From Halobacteriales archaeon SW_9_67_24 (GTDB lineage Archaea; Halobacteriota; Halobacteria; Halobacteriales; Halococcaceae), in assembly GCA_003022685.1 (NCBI GenBank), contig PXSV01000099.1:1-8336 (forward strand): a DNA stretch of 8,336 nt. The letters run 5' to 3'. The notes below the pieces were generated by a model that made no database searches, was not told where the DNA came from, and saw only the letters and a program-made list of their open reading frames with translations. Positions 1 to 6,899 of the stretch are shown here, piece by piece; position 1 is the stretch's first letter, and every line of letters begins with the position of its first letter. Both the position numbers and the translations under genes were made by a program.

Positions 1-2
1 AC

Positions 3-542
3 CTCGACTGCCGGGTTCGAGTGGCAGGTGTGAGCTGTGAGGAGCTCGGTCTGATGGGCAGCACGGCGCTCGTGGAATCACTCGACCTCGATCGGGTGCG
101 CGCGGTCGTCAACGTCGACGGGGCCGGAAGACACCGCGATCTCCACGCGATCACCCACACCGCCGAGGCGATGGCGGACGTGGCCGAGCGGGTGAGCGAC
201 GAAACTGGACAGCCGATCTCGGTGAGCGACCGCCCCCATCCCTACAGCGACCACTGGCCGTTCCTCCGCGAGGGGGTGCCGGCGCTCCAGCTTCACAGCC
301 ACTGCTCGGACGAAAGCGGCCGCTGGGAGCGTGGCTGGACTCACACTCGGGCCGACACCCGTGACAAAGTCGACGCCAGGAACCTCCGCGAGCACGCGAT
401 GCTCGCCGCCCTCCTTACCCGCGAACTCGTGAGCGCCGATCCCGATCCCGTCGACACCGACGCCCTCCGCGACCGCCTCCGCGAGGACGGTGCGGAGCCA
501 GGCATGCGCGCCGCCGGCGTCTGGCCCGACGCCTGGGATTAG
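3..542 (+). CDS. M28-family zinc metallopeptidase, C-terminal part (5' end outside window)
   Basis: Aminopeptidase-type M28 enzymes use two zinc ions to remove N-terminal residues from peptides. The frame is open from base 3 and ends in TAG at 540-542, giving 179 visible residues. The motif SCEELGLMGS near the left edge carries the catalytic Glu and the metal-bridging Glu. VNVDGAG carries a metal-ligand Asp. PYSDHWPF and, further on, THTRADTRDKVD (with the last His ligand) match the C-terminal half of the family. A GTG at 21 is in frame, but the residues before it (CRVRVAG) read as the beta strand that normally leads into the EELG motif, so it is not the start and the gene begins left of the window. 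No damage is visible. Its stop overlaps by 4 nt the stop of the convergent truA. Subfamily and substrate cannot be told from this part. Confidence 0.85.
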   Translation, partial: LDCRVRVAGVSCEELGLMGSTALVESLDLDRVRAVVNVDGAGRHRDLHAITHTAEAMADVAERVSDETGQPISVSDRPHPYSDHWPFLREGVPALQLHSHCSDESGRWERGWTHTRADTRDKVDARNLREHAMLAALLTRELVSADPDPVDTDALRDRLREDGAEPGMRAAGVWPDAWD

Positions 543-1263
543 TCGATCCGATCACCGATCTCGCCCGCGACACGTCCGGCCGTCACGGCTGCGATCCGGC
601 GCTGTTCGAAGACTTCACGCGCGCTGGCGGCGGCCTCGGAATCGACGTGGAACTCCAGGTCGGGATAGGCAACCCCGGTCAGCACGAGCCCCGCGGCGGG
701 CGCGGGACCGACACCTTCGGGACCCGAAAGCGGTTCGGACGAGAGCACCCGATCGACCTTCGCAAGCGGGGCCGCGCCCGTTGCCACCTCCTCGACGAGC
801 GCGACGATCCGGCGGACGAGTTAGTCCCACTCTCGTCGGGCGTGAGGTTGTGAAAATCGTGTTCGCCCGAGAGGGCCGACAGCACCTCGCGCGCTCGGTC
901 GACGTCGGCGGCGGGCGCGTGGAGATGGTAGGTGTAGGTGCGGGCTGTGGCGTCGTGGGTGGCGTGAAACGCCGAAGACGTGTCGGCGGACGCCCACGCC
1001 CGGATCGACGCCGGCAGCTCGCCGTTCAGTGCCGCGGGGGTGAGCCACTCGGGCGACTCGAACGCCACCGTCTGTGCGATCGCCGATACCCCGGCGTCGG
1101 TTCGGCCCGCGGCGGCGTACCGCGGCGGTTTGCCGGCGGCCGCGTCGAGCACGTCCAACTCGCGGAGCCCATCGAAGACGGCAGCCTCGACGGTCGGGAC
1201 GTCGGGCTGGCGCTGGAAGCCGTGAAAGGGCCGGCCGTCGTAGGCCACCCGGAACGCGCGCAT
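539..1263 (-). pseudogene. truA: tRNA pseudouridine synthase A, broken by an internal deletion and frameshift
   Basis: TruA converts uridines 38-40 in the tRNA anticodon stem to pseudouridine. The ATG at 1263 starts MRAFRVAYDG. The catalytic Asp is residue 56 in AGRTDAGVS, and the conserved ARTYTYHLHAP and FHNLTPDESGT follow, ending at Thr147 (823-825). After that the frame becomes nonsense. The genuine C-terminal region continues in another frame from LVRRIVALVEEV (820 leftwards) for 93 residues to TAA at 539-541, and that frame has a stop codon at 821-823. Between DESGT and LVRR the family has a strand and turn of roughly 25-30 residues that is absent, so this is a deletion, not a one-base slip. 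The 240 retained residues compare with about 265-275 expected. The start lies 5 nt after the sulfatase stop, which suggests co-transcription. Identity is clear; whether the lesion is real is doubtful. Confidence 0.88.
815..837. other. truA deletion junction within a small imperfect hairpin
   Basis: The frame switch falls between 820 and 825. It lies between GACGAG (815-820) and its reverse complement CTCGTC (832-837), with an inner AGT-CCC-ACT (823-831) and a TT bulge. The flanking codons on both sides (DESGT and LVRR) are family-conserved, so the deletion endpoints are pinned to within a few bases. The hairpin may be coincidental in GC-rich DNA. Confidence 0.5.
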
Positions 1264-1268
1264 CCGGC

Positions 1269-2550
1269 TCACTCCGGCGGCCACGCCATGATGGCGTCGA
1301 ACTCACCCGGCGGCACCGGGCCGTCGAGGAGGGGATCGTCGGTCTCGCTCATCCAGTCGTGGAGCCGTTCCCGGAGGTCCGCGGCCGCGTCAGCGTGTTC
1401 CGGCTCGTCCACGACGTTCGTCCGTTCGTGCGGGTCGGCCGCGAGATCGTAGAGCTCCTCGTAGGCTCGGGTCGGCCGATCGAGATCACGACCCACGGCG
1501 TCGCCCGCGGGGCTGTGGCGGACGTCGTTGGGAAGATAGACCGTGGGGAGCGACCAGAAGTTGCGGACGTACTTGTATCGGTCCGTCCGGATCGCCCGGA
1601 TCGGGTTGTACGCGTCGTGCCACGTCATCTCGGCGAACAGCGCTTCGCGCATCGTCTTCCCCTCGCCCGCCAGCGCCGGGCGAACGCTCCGGCCGGTGAT
1701 CCGGTCCGGGATCCCCTGGCCGAGCAGATCGAGCAGCGTCGGCAGTACGTCGACGTTGCTGACGAGTTCGGTCCGGCGCTGGCCCGGCTCGATCGAATCG
1801 GGCCACCGCATGACGAGTGCCGCCTCGATTCCGGGGTCGTAGGCCGTGCCCTTCGCCCGGGGCATCGCCAGCCCGTGTTCGGTCGTGAAGACCACGAGCG
1901 TCTCCTCGGCGATGCCCGCCGCGGCGAGCGCGTCGAGCACCCTCCCGACGCCGTCGTCGATCGCCCGGACCATCCCGTGGGCGTCGGCGAGGTCGCGCCG
2001 GATACCGGGTTCGTCGGGGAGATAGGGCAGTGGCTCGACCGCCTCCGGATCGGTCGACTCGTAGCGCTCGTCCGCGAACACGAACGCGCCGTCGTCGTTT
2101 TCCATCCGGTGGAGCTCGAAGAACCCGACCGCGGCGAAAAACGGCGCGTCGCGCTCGACAGCATCGAGCCACGACGCGAACCGTTCGGCGACGTCGCGGG
2201 CGCGGCTGTCCTCGTGGACCGTCGGCGGCGTGGCCGGGGTGAGATCCCGTTCGGCGTGGCGGTCGTCGTAGCCGAGTCGATCGATACTCGGGCAGGGTGC
2301 GCTCGTCGTCGTGCAGCTCCCACGCGTCGTGAGCCAGCCCCAGCAAACCGTGCTCGTGAGGATGCCGTCCGGTCAGCAGGCTGGCGCGGCTCGGCGAACA
2401 CTGCGGTGCGGTGGCGAAGTGGTTCTCGAACAGCGTCCCTTCGGCGGCCATCGCGTCGATCCGTGGTGTGTCGACGTCCGCACCGTAACAGCCGAGGTAT
2501 CGCCCGAGGTCGTGACAGTGGATCAGTACGAGGTTGGGACGATCGACCAT
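1269..2550 (-). pseudogene. Sulfatase (alkaline-phosphatase superfamily), broken by an internal deletion and frameshift
   Basis: Type I sulfatases hydrolyse sulfate esters using a formylglycine made from Cys or Ser in a C/S-x-P-x-R motif. The ATG at 2550 (preferred over the TTG at 2556 because of the promoter-like spacing) begins MVDRPNLVLIHCHDLGR. The sulfatase signature CSPSRASLLTGR has Cys51 as the formylglycine precursor. This frame is good to LPEY (Tyr89, 2284-2286). The rest continues in another frame from RLGYDDRHAE (2279 leftwards) for 336 residues to TGA at 1269-1271. It includes FTTEHGLAMPRAKGT, MRWP and the C-terminal FDAIMAWPPE. About 20 or more residues that normally follow LPEY are missing, and the frame changes. 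HD replaces the usual N-terminal metal-binding DD, and EH replaces the usual DH/DN. There is no signal peptide, so the protein is likely cytoplasmic. The substrate is unknown. Confidence 0.85.
2272..2291. other. Sulfatase deletion junction within a 6-bp inverted repeat
   Basis: The frame switch lies between 2279 and 2284. The site is centred on CCGAGT (2272-2277), the 8-nt loop CGATCGAT and ACTCGG (2286-2291). The loop is itself made of overlapping palindromes. Upstream codons (LPEY) and downstream codons (RLGYDD) are both in family-conserved context, so this marks where the missing segment was lost. Confidence 0.5.
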
Positions 2551-2568
2551 CGACAACGGTTCGAGCGG

Positions 2569-2579
2569 TCACGTGATAA
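2569..2579 (-). promoter_or_regulatory. Putative TATA-like box overlapping a TCACGTGA palindrome, upstream of the sulfatase gene
   Basis: On the minus strand TTATCA (2574-2579) lies at -29 to -24 from the sulfatase ATG. That is the distance expected for the TATA element of a leaderless haloarchaeal transcript. It overlaps the perfect 8-bp palindrome TCACGTGA (2569-2576), which could be an operator. It sits in the 58-bp gap between the hisS stop and the sulfatase start. This is inferred from spacing and composition only. Confidence 0.45.
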
Positions 2580-2608
2580 CTTCCGTGGCGGCCACGACCG
2601 TTCGCCGG

Positions 2609-2776
2609 TTACGCGAGGTCGTCGTACGTGGGCCGCTCGCGCTCGCCAGGGAACCCCTCGACCGGCACCTGGGTCTGGTCACCTGATTCCATGTCCTTCA
2701 CCGTGACCTGGCCCTCAGCGAGGTCCTGCTCGCCGGCGATCACCACGGTCTCGACGTTGATCGAATCGGCGTACTC
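2609..2776 (-). pseudogene. hisS: Detached C-terminal fragment of histidyl-tRNA synthetase
   Basis: These 55 codons begin EYADSINVETVVIAGE and end PTYDDLA before TAA at 2609-2611. They are the last part of the HisRS anticodon-binding domain, where family members carry a YADSIN-like helix followed by strands like VVIxGE and DMxSGxQ. The fragment is in a different frame from the main hisS reading frame and has no start of its own. Its 3' half (2632-2697) is one arm of the fold-back repeat. It shows where the intact gene ended, and that about 55-75 residues between GLAPL and EYADSIN have been lost. Confidence 0.85.
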
Positions 2777-2842
2777 AGGACATGGAATCAGGTGACCAGA
2801 CCCAGGTGCCGGTCGAGGGGTTCCCTGGCGAGCGCGAGCGGC
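2632..2842. repeat. Perfect 66-bp inverted (fold-back) repeat inside hisS, loop 79 bp
   Basis: Bases 2632-2697 and 2777-2842 are exact reverse complements, separated by 2698-2776. The left arm and the loop are native hisS C-terminal coding sequence (minus strand, encoding YADSIN through FPGERER). The right arm is an inverted copy of the left and stands where the first part of the anticodon-binding domain should be. It has no terminal-repeat, target-duplication or transposase features. It reads as a template-switch or chimera scar. Confidence 0.93.
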
Positions 2843-3798
2843 GCGAGCCCCGGCGCGACGCCGACCGCGGGCATCGCCTGGCCGCCGAACCCCTCGATCA
2901 GGTCGTCGTACCGGCCGCCGCCGAACACCGACCGCGAGACCTCGCCCGTCGAATCGAAGCACTCGAAGACCACTCCCGTATAGTAATCCAGCCCGCGGGC
3001 GGTGTCGAGCGAGAGCGTGCAGTACTCGCGCGCGTCGAGATCGTCGGCCGCGTCGAGCACGTTCCGGAGGTTCGTCACCGCGCTCTCGACCTGTGCCGAG
3101 CCGGCGAACGACACGAGTTCGTCGAGGTCGTCTTCAGGGGTGTCGAGCAAGTTGTCGAACTCCTCGGCCTGGCTCGCCGAGAGACCGGCGTCGGTCAGGA
3201 GGCCGTAATATTCGGCGGTTTCGAGCTTCTCGCGCTTGTCGACTGCCCGGACCGCGGCCGCGGTGTCGACCTCGCCCTCGAACGATTCGAGCAACCCCCC
3301 GAGAACGTCGCGGTGGCTCACCCGGAAGTCGAACTCCTCGCTCGTGAGCCCCAGTTCGGTGAGCGCGTCCGCGGCGTACGCGAGGATTTCGGCGTCGGCC
3401 GTCGGCTCGGCCGACCCGAAGATATCGACGTTGGTCTGGGAGAACTCGCGGAACCGACCCTGCTGGACCGCCTCGTACCGCCAGAACGGCCTGGTCGAGA
3501 ACCACTTCACGGGTTTCGCGAGCTCCTGCTGTTTTTCGACTACCATCCGCGCGACGGTCGGGGTGAGCTCCGGCGTCATCGCCACGTCGCGACCGCCCTG
3601 GTCGGTGAACGAGTAGAGCTCCTCTTCGATCTCCGCACCGCTCTTGTCGACGTACATCTCGGTGCGTTCGAGCGTCGGCGTCCCGACCTCGCGGAACCCG
3701 TAGCGTGCGGCAGTCTCTTCGAGCGTGTCGATGACGGCCCGCCGCGAACCCATCTCGCCCGGATAGAAATCGCGAAACCCCTTGATGCGATCGTACAT
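2788..3798 (-). CDS. hisS: Histidyl-tRNA synthetase, catalytic domain only (3' end replaced by inverted copy)
   Basis: HisRS charges tRNA-His with histidine and is essential. The ATG at 3798 gives MYDRIKGFRDFYPGEM, as in archaeal HisRS. Class II motif 1 is around GTPTLERTEMY (residues 39-49) and motif 2 is FWRYEAVQQGRFREFSQTNVDIFG (105-128). The histidine-specific motifs are LDTARGLDYYTG (264-275) and FGGGRYDDL (292-300). Motif 3 is at PAVGVAPGLAPL (310-321). True homology stops at Leu321. The last 15 residues (ALAREPLDRHLGLVT) are a translation of the inverted copy and end in an accidental TGA at 2788-2790. The anticodon-binding domain is therefore missing from the product, and its final 55 codons survive out of frame at 2612-2776. 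The start lies 66 bp after the PDCD5-family stop, so a shared transcript is plausible. An intact gene would span 2609-3798 plus the lost bases. Confidence 0.9.
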   Translation of the reverse strand: MYDRIKGFRDFYPGEMGSRRAVIDTLEETAARYGFREVGTPTLERTEMYVDKSGAEIEEELYSFTDQGGRDVAMTPELTPTVARMVVEKQQELAKPVKWFSTRPFWRYEAVQQGRFREFSQTNVDIFGSAEPTADAEILAYAADALTELGLTSEEFDFRVSHRDVLGGLLESFEGEVDTAAAVRAVDKREKLETAEYYGLLTDAGLSASQAEEFDNLLDTPEDDLDELVSFAGSAQVESAVTNLRNVLDAADDLDAREYCTLSLDTARGLDYYTGVVFECFDSTGEVSRSVFGGGRYDDLIEGFGGQAMPAVGVAPGLAPLALAREPLDRHLGLVT

Positions 3799-3864
3799 AC
3801 CGGCGAGTGGCGAGCCCGTGGTTGAAGCCTTTCGGTCCTTCCGGTGGTTCGTTTCGGCGGGGTT

Positions 3865-4221
3865 CTAGCGGCGCTTGATGTCGAAGCTCTGCTGGTCGGG
3901 TTTGAGCTCCTGGAGGAGCTGGCGCATCTGGTCCTCGTCGATCTTGTCGCCGAGCCGACCACTGCGAGCAAGCGCGATCACCTGTTGTTCGACCTGCTCG
4001 CCGAAGTCCGGTTTGCTCATCTTGACCGAGTTGAGTCGCTTGCGCGCGCCGTCGGTGAGATGCTGGCGGAGCTGGGCCTTCTTTTGGGCCTCGGCCTGTT
4101 CCTGCTGGGCCTTCATCGCCTCCTCGCGGTCGCCGCCCTCCCCGCCCTGCTGTTCCTGGAGCTGTTCGAGCTTTTCCTGGCGGAGCTCTTCGAGTTCCTC
4201 GTCGTCGGGTGAGCCGCTCAT
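3865..4221 (-). CDS. DNA-binding protein of the PDCD5/TFAR19 family
   Basis: This is a small, highly charged protein of 118 residues, the usual size for archaeal PDCD5-family proteins. Members are found in almost all archaea and are annotated as DNA-binding; their exact role is unsettled. The first 50 or so residues (ELEELRQEKLEQLQEQQ and on) form a Glu/Gln-rich helix with coiled-coil character. Next come KAQLRQHLTDGARKRLNSVKMSKPDFGEQVEQQ and the conserved core VIALARSGRLGDKIDEDQMRQLLQ, ending FDIKRR, all typical of the family. The gene is intact. The ATG at 4221 has an AT-rich box at about -30 to -25 (4246-4250) and no obvious ribosome-binding site. hisS follows 66 bp downstream on the same strand. 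Confidence 0.93.
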   Translation of the reverse strand: MSGSPDDEELEELRQEKLEQLQEQQGGEGGDREEAMKAQQEQAEAQKKAQLRQHLTDGARKRLNSVKMSKPDFGEQVEQQVIALARSGRLGDKIDEDQMRQLLQELKPDQQSFDIKRR

Positions 4222-4245
4222 GCGTCATAGTACGGCTACCCGAAC

Positions 4246-4250
4246 AAAAA
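4246..4250 (-). promoter_or_regulatory. Putative TATA-like T-tract upstream of the PDCD5-family gene
   Basis: Read on the minus strand, a run of five T (4246-4250) lies at -29 to -25 from the ATG at 4221, in otherwise GC-rich sequence. This matches leaderless promoter geometry. It is the only AT-rich tract at that distance in the lpdA/PDCD5 gap. Assigned by position only. Confidence 0.4.
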
Positions 4251-4289
4251 CCCGGCGGACGCTGCGGCCCGACTCCCGTTTCGACCGAA

Positions 4290-4309
4290 ATTCACGAACT
4301 CACGTGAAT
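4290..4309. promoter_or_regulatory. Inverted repeat with TCACGTGA palindrome between lpdA and the PDCD5-family gene
   Basis: ATTCACG (4290-4296) and CGTGAAT (4303-4309) are 7-bp arms around a 6-nt loop. The right arm overlaps a perfect TCACGTGA palindrome (4300-4307), and CGTGAA recurs directly at 4311-4316. The site is 13 nt past the lpdA stop and about 70-90 bp upstream of the PDCD5-family start. It could be an operator for the latter or a 3'-end structure of lpdA. No T-tract follows it, so an intrinsic terminator is less likely. Confidence 0.35.
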
Positions 4310-4322
4310 CCGTGAAGTTGCC

Positions 4323-5747
<1,425 letters not shown>

Positions 5748-5864
5748 GCACGGCAACACTCGCCACTGCGTGAAAAACCAGGCGGGTTTCGTCCGCCACC
5801 GGCGTTTCCAACTTGCAACCGCAAGCCATCAAACGAAAGCGGGTCCGGTGTGGATACCGTCCGT
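5748..5864. promoter_or_regulatory. Divergent intergenic region, lpdA and SDR promoters
   Basis: This 117-bp region separates the two divergent starts. Towards lpdA, the minus-strand TTTTTCAC (5770-5777) lies at -30 to -23 from the ATG at 5747, a plausible TATA-like element. Towards the SDR, the only AT-richer stretch is around 5829-5840, at about -36 to -25 from the ATG at 5865, and is weak. Two small inverted repeats are present: GGCGG/CCGCC (5781-5785 and 5793-5797), and CTTGC/GCAAG with a 4-nt loop (5812-5816 and 5821-5825). Either might bind a regulator of both genes. Confidence 0.4.
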
Positions 5865-6844
5865 ATGAGCGAGAGCACACCGGAGAGCGGAACGACCGGT
5901 TCCAGCGGCGGCCACTCCACGGACAGTGCCGGACAGTCCGACGTGGTGGTCATCACCGGAGCCACGTCGGGAATCGGTCGCGCGACGGCACGAAAATTCG
6001 GCTCCCCACCGACGTCAGCAACCACGAGGAGGTCGAGGCGGCGGCCGACGAGGTCGAGGACGAGTTCGGCCCGATCGACATCTGGATCAACGACGCGATG
6101 ACCACGGTCTACTCCTCGTTTCTCGATCTCGACCCCGAGGAGTTCGAGCGCATCACCGACGTGACGTACATCGGCGCGGTCAACGGCTCGCGCGCCGCGC
6201 TCTCGCGGATGACCGAACGCGACGAGGGGAAACTGGTCCAGGTCGGCTCCGCCCTCTCGTATCGGGGCATCCCGCTCCAGTCGGCGTACTGCGGCTCGAA
6301 GTTCGCGATGCGCGGGATGAACGAGTCGCTCCGGGCGGAGCTCCTCGCCGACGACTCCGATGTCGACATCACGATGGTCCAGCTCCCGGGGCTCAACACC
6401 CCGCAGTTCGAGCACTGTCGATCGCATCTGGAGGACCATCCTCAACCTGTGCCGCCGATGTACCAGCCCGAAGTCGCCGCCGACGGGATCCACTGGGCGG
6501 CCTACAACGACCGTCGGGAGCTGTACATCGGCCGCGCCACCCTCAAGACGATCTGGGGCAACAAGTTCGTGCCGTGGTTCGTCGATCGGTATCTCGCGTG
6601 GACCGCGGTCGACGGCCAGAAAGCCGACCTTCCCTACGATCCCGACCGCCCCGAGAACCTCCACGAGCCCGTCGACGGCGACCCCGGGGCTCGGGGGCCG
6701 TTCAACGATCAGGCCACGAACGTGAGCCAGCAGCTCTGGCTCGCCAAACACCGCCGCCACTTCGGCGTCGCACTCTCTATGATCATCGGACTGCTCGTCC
6801 TGGTCGGTGTAGCGGGGAGTGGCGAGGACGGAACCGAGGACTGA
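5865..6844 (+). pseudogene. Short-chain dehydrogenase/reductase with C-terminal membrane segment, broken by an internal deletion and frameshift
   Basis: This is an SDR-type NAD(P)-dependent oxidoreductase. The ATG at 5865 begins a Ser/Gly-rich tail of about 26 residues, then VVVITGATSGIGRATARKF (Rossmann cofactor motif TGxxxGxG). Homology in this frame stops at Phe45 (5997-5999). It resumes in another frame at LPTDVSNHEEVE (6002 onward) for 280 residues to TGA at 6842-6844. The piece normally between them (second strand and helix of the Rossmann fold, about 33 residues) is missing. The resumed part has a Ser in VQVGSALS and the catalytic YxxxK (Tyr 6287-6289, Lys 6299-6301). INDAM replaces the usual NNAG/NNAM. 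The C-terminus has a hydrophobic stretch, FGVALSMIIGLLVLVGVA, likely a membrane anchor, with an acidic tail. Substrate is unknown. The stop lies 55 bp from the convergent E2 stop. Confidence 0.85.
5991..6002. other. SDR deletion junction beside the palindrome CGAAAATTCG
   Basis: The frame switch lies between 5997 and 6002, inside or at the edge of the 10-bp palindrome CGAAAATTCG (5991-6000; 4-bp arms). The conserved ARKF codons on the left and LPTD codons on the right fix the position. No direct repeat can be recognised without the intact sequence. Confidence 0.45.
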
Positions 6845-6899
6845 CATCGGTGGTATCGACTGCTTCCGGGCGGATCGAAAGCGACGAACGACGAACGCG

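Noticed and set aside
21..23. GTG at 21 as start of a short complete peptidase-like gene
   Set aside because: Family homology extends left of it to the window edge and the zinc-site N-terminal half would be missing; the gene is simply cut by the window.
539..1263. Programmed ribosomal frameshifting to join the halves of truA, the sulfatase or the SDR
   Set aside because: Whole segments of about 20-33 residues are absent at the junctions, so a frame slip would not restore the protein. No slippery run is seen.
1074..2576. A 500-codon plus-strand open frame opposite the sulfatase and truA
   Set aside because: It is antisense to recognisable genes, Arg-rich and without any family motif. GC-rich codon bias opens such frames on the opposite strand.
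2632..2842. The fold-back repeat as terminal repeats of an insertion sequence or MITE
   Set aside because: Arm and loop are native hisS coding sequence. There is no transposase and no target-site duplication, and a second, unrelated fold-back occurs in E2, so it is not a repeated element.
2782..3825. A 347-codon plus-strand frame opposite hisS
   Set aside because: It is a shadow of hisS. Its first codons look like a protein only because the inverted copy puts HisRS C-terminal codons on the plus strand.
4290..4309. Intrinsic terminator of lpdA
   Set aside because: The stem is only 7 bp and no T-tract follows on the minus strand; a protein-binding site is equally or more likely.
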